A stretch of DNA of 10,922 nucleotides from assembly GCA_002778535.1 (NCBI GenBank), contig PFBP01000021.1, positions 1 to 10,922 on the forward strand, written 5' to 3'. The position numbers were made by a program, and so were the translations under genes. This DNA comes from Candidatus Kuenenbacteria bacterium CG10_big_fil_rev_8_21_14_0_10_36_11 (GTDB lineage: Bacteria; Patescibacteriota; Patescibacteriia; UBA2196). A model generated the notes under the pieces. It worked only from the letters and a program-made list of their open reading frames with translations. It was not told the origin of the DNA and ran no database searches. Every line of letters begins with the position of its first letter. The stretch's first letter is position 1. Below, one piece after another: positions 5,338 through 10,521 of this stretch.

Positions 5338-7872
5338 ATGGAAAAATATAACCCGCAAATAATTGAAAAAAAATGGCAAAAGTTTTGGCAGGAAAACAAA
5401 ACTAATTTTTGTGACTTTGATGATGAAACCAAAAAAAAGTTTTATAATTTAGTGATGTTTTTTTATCCATCTGGCGCTAAAATCCATATTGGACATGGCT
5501 ATAATTATACTGGTTCTGATGTTTATGGCCGCTATAAAAGATTAAAAGGTTTTAATGTTTTTGAACCCATGGGCTATGACGCTTTTGGTTTGCCAGCGGA
5601 AAATTACGCGATTAAAACAGGGCAACATCCTTCTTTGACTACGCGGGCAAATATTGATTTTGGCAGAATTCAACTTAAGAAATTAGGTTTGATGTATGAT
5701 TGGGAAAAAGAGATAGATACTTCCTCACCCGAATATTACAAATGGACGCAATGGCTTTTCAGGGTTTTGTATCAGGCTGGTTTGGCTTATCGCAAAGAAG
5801 CGCCGGTTAACTGGTGTCCTTCTTGTAAAACTGTTTTAGCTAATGAGCAAGTGATCGCTGGCAAATGCGAAAGATGCGAGACAGAGGTGGTGCAAAAAAA
5901 ATTAAAGCAGTGGTTTTTTAAAATTACTGATTATGCGGATAAATTATTGGCCGGCCATGAAAAATTAAACTGGCCGGAGAAAACAATTTTAATGCAGAAG
6001 AATTGGATTGGCAGAAGCGAGGGAGCGGAAGTAAAATTTTTTGTCATTCCGACCGAAATGAGCGAAGCGAATGGAGTGGAGGAATCTCTTAAACAGGCGA
6101 CGGATGAAAGATCCCGCGACTTCGCTCGGGATGACAATAAATTGTCAGTTTTTACCACCCGGCCTGATACATTATTTGGCGCGACTTTTATGGTGGTGGC
6201 GCCTGAACACGCCCTAATCACTAATCACCAATCACTAATCACGAATTTTGATGAAGTAAAAAAATATATTGAAGAGTCAAAAAATAAATCCGATTTGGAG
6301 AGAACTGATCTAAACAAAGAAAAAACTGGCATAGAGCTGAAAGGCATTAAGGCAATTAACCCGGTTAATGGCAAAGAAATTCCAATTTTTGTGGCTGATT
6401 ATGTTTTGTCAAATTATGGCACTGGCGCTATTATGGCTGTGCCAGCGCATGATGAAAGGGATTTTGAGTTTGCTAAAAAATATGGATTGGAAATTATTGA
6501 AGTAGTGAAAGATGTACAAAAGCACAAGAGCACAGAAAGCACAAGAGCACAGAAAACACAGGCATGTTTTGAAGGTGAAGGTGTTGCAATAAATTCTGAT
6601 GAATTTGACGGATTAACCACAGCTGAGTTCAAAGAAAAAATTATTCATTGGTTAGAAGAAAAAGGACTTGGCAGAAAAGCAGTGAATTACAAACTGCGCG
6701 ATTGGCTGATTTCTCGGCAAAGATATTGGGGAGCGCCGATTCCGATTATTTACTGCGATAATTGCGGAGAAGTTTTAGTTGAAGAAAAAGATTTGCCAGT
6801 TAAACTGCCTGAACTTGAAAATTTTAAACCCACTGATGATGGCGAATCGCCCTTGGCCCGTTCAAAAGAATTTGTTAATGTTAAATGTCCAAAATGCGGA
6901 GCTGCTGCCAAGCACTGCACAGAAACTATGGACACTTTTGTTTGTTCTTCCTGGTATTATTTAAGATTTCTCAATCCAGATTTGGCTGACAAACCATTTG
7001 ATAAAGAAATAATTAAAAAATGGCTGCCAGTAGACCAGTATTGCGGCGGAGCAGAACACGCTTGCATGCATTTATTGTATGCCAGATTTATTACTAAAGT
7101 TTTATTTGATCAAGGATATATAAATTTTGATGAACCATTTTTAAAATTAAATCATCAGGGCATGATTTTGGCGGCTGACGGCGGCAAGATGAGCAAATCC
7201 AAGGGCAATGTGGTAATTCCTGATGATTATGTGAAAAAATATGGGGCTGATGTTTTTCGTCTTTATGTTTTATTTTTAGCGCCTTTTGAACAAGGCGGCA
7301 GTTGGAGTGATCAGGGAATTGTGGGTGTGAAAAGGTTTTTGGAAAAAGTGTGGAATTTACAAGAAAAACTCAAAAGTCAAAATTCAAAAGTCAAAACTGA
7401 AAGTCAAAATTCAAAATTTTTAGTCTTATTAAATCAGACAATAAAAAAAGTTGGGGAAGATATTGAAAATTTTCATTTTAATACAGCGATTTCCGCTTTG
7501 ATGATATTGCTTAACGAGTTTGAAAAACAAAAGGAAGTTTCCATTATACATTATACATTATACATTATACTTTTATCTCCATTTGCACCCCATATTGCTG
7601 AAGAACTTTGGAGCAGATTAGGACATAATAAATCTATATTTTTTGAAAAGTGGCCAGAGTATGACTCAGCTTTAATTCAGGCAGATGAATTTGAACTAGT
7701 CGTGCAGGTGAACGGCAAGGTGCGAGATAAAATAATTGTGCCAGCTGACATTTCTGAAAGCGAGGCAACTAAGACAGCCATGAATTTGGATAATGTGAAA
7801 AAATGGTTGGCGGACAAAGAGCAGAAAAAAATAATTTATGTAAAAAATAAATTGGTAAATATAGTTTTATGA
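5338..7872 (+). CDS. leuS: Leucyl-tRNA synthetase
   Basis: 844 residues, normal length for bacterial LeuRS. It charges tRNA-Leu with leucine in the cytoplasm and edits misacylated product. Visible in order: class I HIGH motif (50-53); Cys4 zinc site (C160, C163, C177, C180); CP1 editing domain with TTRPDTLFGA (273-282) and GTGAIMAVPAHDERD (361-375, D375 being the usual editing Asp); RDWLISRQRYWG (454-465); a second Cys4 site (C473, C476, C517, C520) as in Thermus-type LeuRS; KMSKS (617-621); anticodon-binding helices with LLSPFAPHIAEELW (745-758); and a C-terminal VNGKVRDKI domain (791-799). All core motifs are intact. Unusually, at least five repeat-derived peptides sit between motifs: about 235-267, 293-303, 395-410, 677-695 and 734-745. 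First gene of an operon with the HD gene (ATGA overlap) and rsmA. Confidence 0.98.
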   Translation: MEKYNPQIIEKKWQKFWQENKTNFCDFDDETKKKFYNLVMFFYPSGAKIHIGHGYNYTGSDVYGRYKRLKGFNVFEPMGYDAFGLPAENYAIKTGQHPSLTTRANIDFGRIQLKKLGLMYDWEKEIDTSSPEYYKWTQWLFRVLYQAGLAYRKEAPVNWCPSCKTVLANEQVIAGKCERCETEVVQKKLKQWFFKITDYADKLLAGHEKLNWPEKTILMQKNWIGRSEGAEVKFFVIPTEMSEANGVEESLKQATDERSRDFARDDNKLSVFTTRPDTLFGATFMVVAPEHALITNHQSLITNFDEVKKYIEESKNKSDLERTDLNKEKTGIELKGIKAINPVNGKEIPIFVADYVLSNYGTGAIMAVPAHDERDFEFAKKYGLEIIEVVKDVQKHKSTESTRAQKTQACFEGEGVAINSDEFDGLTTAEFKEKIIHWLEEKGLGRKAVNYKLRDWLISRQRYWGAPIPIIYCDNCGEVLVEEKDLPVKLPELENFKPTDDGESPLARSKEFVNVKCPKCGAAAKHCTETMDTFVCSSWYYLRFLNPDLADKPFDKEIIKKWLPVDQYCGGAEHACMHLLYARFITKVLFDQGYINFDEPFLKLNHQGMILAADGGKMSKSKGNVVIPDDYVKKYGADVFRLYVLFLAPFEQGGSWSDQGIVGVKRFLEKVWNLQEKLKSQNSKVKTESQNSKFLVLLNQTIKKVGEDIENFHFNTAISALMILLNEFEKQKEVSIIHYTLYIILLSPFAPHIAEELWSRLGHNKSIFFEKWPEYDSALIQADEFELVVQVNGKVRDKIIVPADISESEATKTAMNLDNVKKWLADKEQKKIIYVKNKLVNIVL
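6042..6136 (+). repeat. 95-bp palindromic element inside leuS
   Basis: Ends are near-perfect inverted repeats, TGTCATTCCGA at the left and TCGGGATGACA at the right (one mismatch). The interior is partly palindromic, with GAGCGAAGCGAA against the CGACTTCGCTCGGG side. It is read in frame as about 31 residues (VIPTEMSEANG...FARDD) between GAEVKF and the strand leading to TTRPDT, where LeuRS normally has a short turn. The TGTCATTCC...GGATGACA type is one I recall as a dispersed intergenic repeat in several phyla; no search was run. Confidence 0.8.
6215..6242 (+). repeat. Heptamer array (TAATCAC)4 in leuS
   Basis: Four 7-bp units (6215, 6222, 6229, 6236), the third with T to C. They encode ITNHQSLIT just after APEHAL in the editing domain. 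Neighbouring residues remain recognisable LeuRS. Confidence 0.85.
6521..6554 (+). repeat. 17-bp tandem duplication in leuS
   Basis: AGCACAAGAGCACAGAA occurs twice, perfectly and back to back (6521-6537 and 6538-6554). Internally it is built from AGCACA-type units. It encodes a Lys/Ser/Thr/Gln-rich loop (about 395-408) before the conserved FEGEGVAINS segment of the editing domain. Confidence 0.85.
7365..7419 (+). repeat. Heptamer array AAAA(C/G/T)TC in leuS
   Basis: Eight consecutive units: AAAACTC, AAAAGTC, AAAATTC, AAAAGTC, AAAACTG, a 6-base AAAGTC, AAAATTC and AAAATTT. They encode a Lys/Ser/Asn/Gln-rich linker (about residues 677-694, KLKSQNSKVKTESQNSKF) between helices of the anticodon-binding domain. 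The unit is the same as CAAAACT in rsmA. Confidence 0.8.
7542..7570 (+). repeat. Heptamer array (CATTATA)4 in leuS
   Basis: Four perfect CATTATA units starting at 7542, 7549, 7556 and 7563, plus a final C. Because 3 x 7 = 21, the peptide repeats every seven residues (IIHYTLY). It replaces part of the helix before LLSPFAPHIAEELW. Same family as 423-459, inverted. Confidence 0.9.
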
Positions 7873-8459
7873 CCCAAGAACAATATGATTTTTTAGCTAA
7901 AAAAGTTGAAGAATTAATGCAAAAGACAAAAGATCCGGTACATGATTTTGAACATGTTTTGAATGTCAAAGAAAATGCTTTGCGCTTGAAAAAATTATTG
8001 TCAATAAAATATCAACAAAAAGTTGATGACCAAATTCTGGCCATCATTTGTTTGTGGCATGATATTAGTTATGTTTATTACAAATCTGGTTTATGGCAAT
8101 TTTTTGTGGAAGGAATAAGAGCGGAAAAAATTGTAGGACCATATTTAAAATCAGCTGGTTTAAGCAAAAAAGAACGGCGTCTGATAAAAAGCGCGATCCG
8201 CACTCATCCTCATATTTATCATTTTTTTACTCATTACCGCACCCTGTATCATAAAATTTTAAATGATGCTGATTTTATAGAAGAGTCTAATCCTAAAAGA
8301 ATTGCTCAAGCCGAAGCCAGTGTGCGGCAATCTGTTTTTCGGTTTTTGGTCATGAAAATTTTAAAGCCTTTGTTTTACAAAAGTTATAAAAATTATTTCT
8401 TTAATTTTAAAGAAAGTCAGCAACTTTTGAAGCAGTATGAAAATATTGAAAGCAAATAA
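7869..8459 (+). CDS. HD-domain phosphohydrolase
   Basis: 196 residues. HD-superfamily metal-binding pattern: H29 (in HDFEHVLNV), H64-D65 (LWHDISY) and D133 or D135 (LNDADFIEE), with THPHIYHFFTH (112-122) supplying further His near the expected third helix. HD proteins of this small single-domain class hydrolyse phosphate esters, often of nucleotides; the substrate cannot be told from sequence. The C-terminal third is basic and aromatic (KPLFYKSYKNYFFNF). The ATG overlaps the leuS stop as ATGA and no Shine-Dalgarno is seen, so translation is probably coupled to leuS. rsmA starts 12 bases after the stop. No transmembrane segment or relA/GGDEF partner domain is present. The family call is firm; the specific function is unknown. 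Confidence 0.85.
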   Translation: MTQEQYDFLAKKVEELMQKTKDPVHDFEHVLNVKENALRLKKLLSIKYQQKVDDQILAIICLWHDISYVYYKSGLWQFFVEGIRAEKIVGPYLKSAGLSKKERRLIKSAIRTHPHIYHFFTHYRTLYHKILNDADFIEESNPKRIAQAEASVRQSVFRFLVMKILKPLFYKSYKNYFFNFKESQQLLKQYENIESK

Positions 8460-8471
8460 AATAGTTTAAGA

Positions 8472-9437
8472 ATGGATTTAACTAACATCAAGACAATTAA
8501 ACATTTATGCCAAAAGCATGGCCTGCATCCGAACAGAAAAAACGGACAGAATTTTTTGATTGATAAAAATGTTTTAGAAAAAATTATTGCGGCGGCTGAT
8601 TTGAAACCAACTGATAATGTTTTGGAAATCGGGCCAGGATTTGGCGTCCTGACACAAGAATTAGTCAAACATGCTGGGAATGTGATTGCGGTGGAACAGG
8701 ATAAAAGATTGGCGGAGTTTTTGGAAAAAGAAATTAAGAAAGAAAAAAGTAATTTGGAAATAATAAATGATGATATATTACAAATTCAAAACTCAAAGTT
8801 CAAAACTCAAAACTATAACTCAAAACTCAAAACTAAATCTGCTGTAAATTACCAATTACCAATTACAGATTACAAAATTGTTTCTAATCTGCCTTATCAA
8901 ATTACTTCGCCGGTGTTGTGGAAATTTTTGCAGGAAGAAAATATTAACTCCCTCTCCAGCTCCCCTTTGAAAAGGGGGAGAGTTTTGGAGTCAATGGTTT
9001 TGATGGTGCAAAAAGAAGTGGGTGAGAGAATTTGCGCCAAGCCAGGGAAAATGTCAATTTTATCAGTGATATGCCAATTTTACGCTGAATGTGAAATTGT
9101 AAGTTTGGTGAGCAGAAATTGTTTTTGGCCAAAACCAGAAGTGGATAGTGCGATAATAAGGTTACAAACAAATAACCACCCCTACACCCGTTCAATCTGC
9201 CACCGGCAGATTTTCACTTTAAAAGGATGGGACAATAATAAAGAATTTATGAGAATAGTGAAAATTGGGTTTAGCGCAAAAAGAAAAATGCTGAAAAATA
9301 ATTTGGCCAATGGTTTGCAGATGCCAATGGAAAAAATTGTAGCAGTTTTGCGAGAGGCAGGATTGAATGAAAAAATCAGAGCGCAGGAATTGGGAGTGAA
9401 GGAATGGAGGAAGATTTATTGGTTATTAAAGAATTAA
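8472..9437 (+). CDS. rsmA: 16S rRNA (adenine1518/1519-N6)-dimethyltransferase
   Basis: 321 residues, longer than the usual 260-290. Dimethylates the two adjacent adenines in the 3' hairpin of 16S rRNA late in small-subunit assembly, using S-adenosylmethionine. Seen: KNGQNFLID (23-31); SAM motif I LEIGPGFGVLT (51-61); acidic motif II in VIAVEQD (E75); NDDIL (99-103); catalytic NLPYQIT (139-145); SMVLMVQKEVGERI (174-187); FWPKPEVDSAIIRL (218-231); and a C-terminal helical domain (IGFSAKRKMLKNNLA). All core motifs are present. The extra length comes from repeat-derived inserts at about 105-133, 157-171 and 233-254. The last gene of the leuS operon; no strong Shine-Dalgarno. No classic terminator follows, only palindromic repeats. 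Confidence 0.97.
   Translation: MDLTNIKTIKHLCQKHGLHPNRKNGQNFLIDKNVLEKIIAAADLKPTDNVLEIGPGFGVLTQELVKHAGNVIAVEQDKRLAEFLEKEIKKEKSNLEIINDDILQIQNSKFKTQNYNSKLKTKSAVNYQLPITDYKIVSNLPYQITSPVLWKFLQEENINSLSSSPLKRGRVLESMVLMVQKEVGERICAKPGKMSILSVICQFYAECEIVSLVSRNCFWPKPEVDSAIIRLQTNNHPYTRSICHRQIFTLKGWDNNKEFMRIVKIGFSAKRKMLKNNLANGLQMPMEKIVAVLREAGLNEKIRAQELGVKEWRKIYWLLKN
8781..8834 (+). repeat. Heptamer array CAAAACT in rsmA
   Basis: Units: CAAATT, CAAAACT, CAAAGTT, CAAAACT, CAAAACT, ATAACT, CAAAACT, CAAAACT (two are 6 bases). They encode Ser/Lys/Asn/Gln-rich residues (about 104-121) between NDDIL and the NLPY motif. Same unit, in rotation, as the leuS array at 7365-7419. Confidence 0.8.
8847..8866 (+). repeat. 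Heptamer array (AATTACC)~3 in rsmA
   Basis: AATTACC at 8847 and 8854, then AATTAC at 8861, followed by a degraded ATTAC (8869-8873). It encodes NYQLPITDY just before KIVSNLPY and adjoins the CAAAACT array. Confidence 0.7.
8944..8984 (+). repeat. In-frame hairpin repeat in rsmA (CTCCCCTTT family)
   Basis: CTCCCCTTT (8960-8968) pairs with AAAGGGGGAG (8971-8980, one extra G), preceded by TTAACTCCCTCTCCAG. It is read as NSLSSSPLKRGRV (about 159-171) between WKFLQEE and SMVLMVQ. The layout matches the C-rich and G-rich intergenic hairpins at 9447-9570. Confidence 0.75.
9173..9238 (+). repeat. In-frame degenerate hairpin repeat with nested palindrome in rsmA
   Basis: It begins TAACCACCCCTACACCC and ends CTTTAAAAGGATGGGACAAT, matching the two ends of the intergenic element 9513-9570 (TTAACCACCCC and CTTGAAAAGGAGGGGACAA). 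Between them is a perfect small hairpin: AATCTGCC (9194-9201), ACC loop, GGCAGATT (9205-9212). It encodes about residues 235-255 (NHPYTRSICHRQIFTLKGWDN) after the PEVDSAIIRL motif. Confidence 0.7.
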
Positions 9438-9446
9438 CATATTTTT

Positions 9447-9495
9447 GTCCTCCCCTTTTCAAGGGGAGGTGTCCCGAAGGGACAGAGGGGTTAAT
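9447..9495 (+). repeat. 49-bp double-hairpin repeat, copy 1
   Basis: Hairpin A: CCTCCCCTT (9449-9457), TTC loop, AAGGGGAGG (9461-9469). Hairpin B: TGTCCC (9470-9475), GAA loop, GGGACA (9479-9484). Then GAGGGGTTAAT. Identical over 49 bases to 10465-10513. It follows the rsmA stop by 9 bases and could act as an mRNA 3' stabiliser, but it lacks a T tract for intrinsic termination. Confidence 0.9.
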
Positions 9496-9512
9496 TTTTG
9501 TTAATGAAAATT

Positions 9513-9570
9513 ATTAACCACCCCGCTCGCCTAATCGGCTCGCACCCCTCCTTGAAAAGGAGGGGACAAA
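9513..9570 (-). repeat. Inverted, diverged partner of the double-hairpin repeat
   Basis: Reads TTAACCACCCC...CCCCTCCTT-GAA-AAGGAGGGG-ACAAA. The perfect 9-bp hairpin is 9545-9553 with 9557-9565. Its reverse complement has the same order of parts as copy 1, so 9442-9570 forms one large imperfect palindrome centred on the AT-rich stretch about 9496-9512. It also contains GCTCGC twice (9525, 9538). Confidence 0.75.
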
Positions 9571-9578
9571 TACGGAGC

Positions 9579-9599
9579 TCCTTCAAATGAGGGGACAAG
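9579..9599 (-). repeat. Degenerate fragment of the hairpin repeat
   Basis: CTCCTTCAAATGAGGGGACAA resembles the end of the preceding element, CTCCTTGAAAAGGAGGGGACAA, with a few changes. It looks like a decayed third copy. Confidence 0.55.
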
Positions 9600-9640
9600 T
9601 GAATGTTGTGGATAAATAATTAGTCCGCTTTTTTGTTTTA

Positions 9641-9649
9641 TGCTATAAT
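9641..9649 (+). promoter_or_regulatory. Extended -10 promoter of the Ca-binding-loop protein gene
   Basis: TGCTATAAT is a perfect extended -10 (TGn plus TATAAT). RNA would start near 9656, about 18 bases before ATG 9674. No good -35 is present at 17 bases (TAGTCC), as is usual for extended -10 promoters. The start codon has no Shine-Dalgarno. Confidence 0.6.
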
Positions 9650-9673
9650 AAACATAGTTGTTAATGATTAGTT

Positions 9674-10420
9674 ATGGATATTTCCCCACCAGATTTTCAG
9701 GGAAAAAATAATTCGTTTAAGAAAGGCTTGGAAGACAAGGCTGATTTTACATTGGCAAATAATTTGGCAGATAAAGATGTTTTATATAATGATGATTATA
9801 ATGATGATAATAAAAACAAAAAAAGCATTTCTCCCAAAGTTGTATTTAGCGCGTTAGTAATAGTGGCGCTCGGCACTTTGTTTTATGGTTTTATCAGTTT
9901 ATCAGCCAAGATTTATAGCGGCGCTAATCTGCAAGCGCAAAAAAATCAGAACACGCCAGCAGAAGCAGATAATTTTATTGATGAAGTTGCTAAATTAAAA
10001 TTATTAGATACTGATAAAGACGGTCTGAATGATTATGATGAAATAAATGTTTATGGCACTTCAGCTTATTTAGCTGATACTGATGGAGATGGGTATAATG
10101 ATAAAAAAGAAATTGACACTGGCCATGATCCGTTGTGTCCGAAAGTAGATAGTTGCCGGGGTGATTGGACAGGCAAGAAAAGTAATGCGACCAGCACCAA
10201 TGACATTGTGCCAAAAATAATCGCGCCAGAAAATAATTTAACCGCGAGCAGTTCTGAATTAACAGCAGAACAAATGCAATTATTAGGCCAGCTAACGCCC
10301 TCAGAAGTGCGCGAGCTTTTAAAATCATTGGGCCAGATTTCAGAAGAACAATTAAGCCAAATTGATGACGCGACCTTGATGCAGATTTATTCTGAGGTGT
10401 TGGGACAAACCGCTGAATAA
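9674..10420 (+). CDS. One-TM protein with paired thrombospondin-3/EF-type Ca-binding loops
   Basis: 248 residues. An acidic Asn/Asp-rich cytoplasmic N-terminus (1-50) is followed by one TM helix (about 55-77) and an outside domain. LDTDKDGLNDYDE (111-123) and ADTDGDGYNDKKE (134-146) are two D-x-D-x-D-G-x-x-D-x-x-E calcium loops of the thrombospondin type 3/dockerin kind. C155 and C161 may form a disulphide just after. The C-terminal segment (about 197-245, MQLLGQLTPSEVRELLKSL...LMQIYSEVL) is helical and resembles a tail I recall in similar Patescibacteria proteins. A structural or surface role stabilised by Ca2+ is inferred; no enzymatic motif is seen. It has its own promoter and is followed after 101 bases by another exported protein, with the 49-bp repeat between them. 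Confidence 0.85.
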   Translation: MDISPPDFQGKNNSFKKGLEDKADFTLANNLADKDVLYNDDYNDDNKNKKSISPKVVFSALVIVALGTLFYGFISLSAKIYSGANLQAQKNQNTPAEADNFIDEVAKLKLLDTDKDGLNDYDEINVYGTSAYLADTDGDGYNDKKEIDTGHDPLCPKVDSCRGDWTGKKSNATSTNDIVPKIIAPENNLTASSSELTAEQMQLLGQLTPSEVRELLKSLGQISEEQLSQIDDATLMQIYSEVLGQTAE

Positions 10421-10464
10421 CGCGGAAAATAATTGTTTAATTTAAAATTTTGGTGTCTTTTTTC

Positions 10465-10513
10465 GTCCTCCCCTTTTCAAGGGGAGGTGTCCCGAAGGGA
10501 CAGAGGGGTTAAT
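10465..10513 (+). repeat. 49-bp double-hairpin repeat, copy 2
   Basis: Identical to 9447-9495. Hairpin A is 10467-10475 with 10479-10487; hairpin B is 10488-10493 with 10497-10502. It ends 8 bases before ATG 10522, so both hairpins would sit in the leader of the next gene if that leader begins upstream. Confidence 0.9.
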
Positions 10514-10521
10514 TATATTAA

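Noticed and set aside
8781..9238. rsmA as a pseudogene disrupted by repeats
   Set aside because: The frame is continuous and all SAM-binding and catalytic motifs are present in order; the inserts fall between motifs.
9447..9495. Classical rho-independent terminator of rsmA
   Set aside because: The hairpins are strong but followed by GAGGGG, not a T tract, and the identical copy at 10465 lies just before a start codon, so terminator is not its defining role.
9447..9600. CRISPR array
   Set aside because: The copies are inverted and unequal, without regular spacers, and no cas genes are present. They are palindromic dispersed repeats.
9660..9676. TTAATGATTAGTTATGG as a decayed heptamer array
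   Set aside because: Only partial likeness to TAATCAC-type units and no repeated period; too weak to claim.
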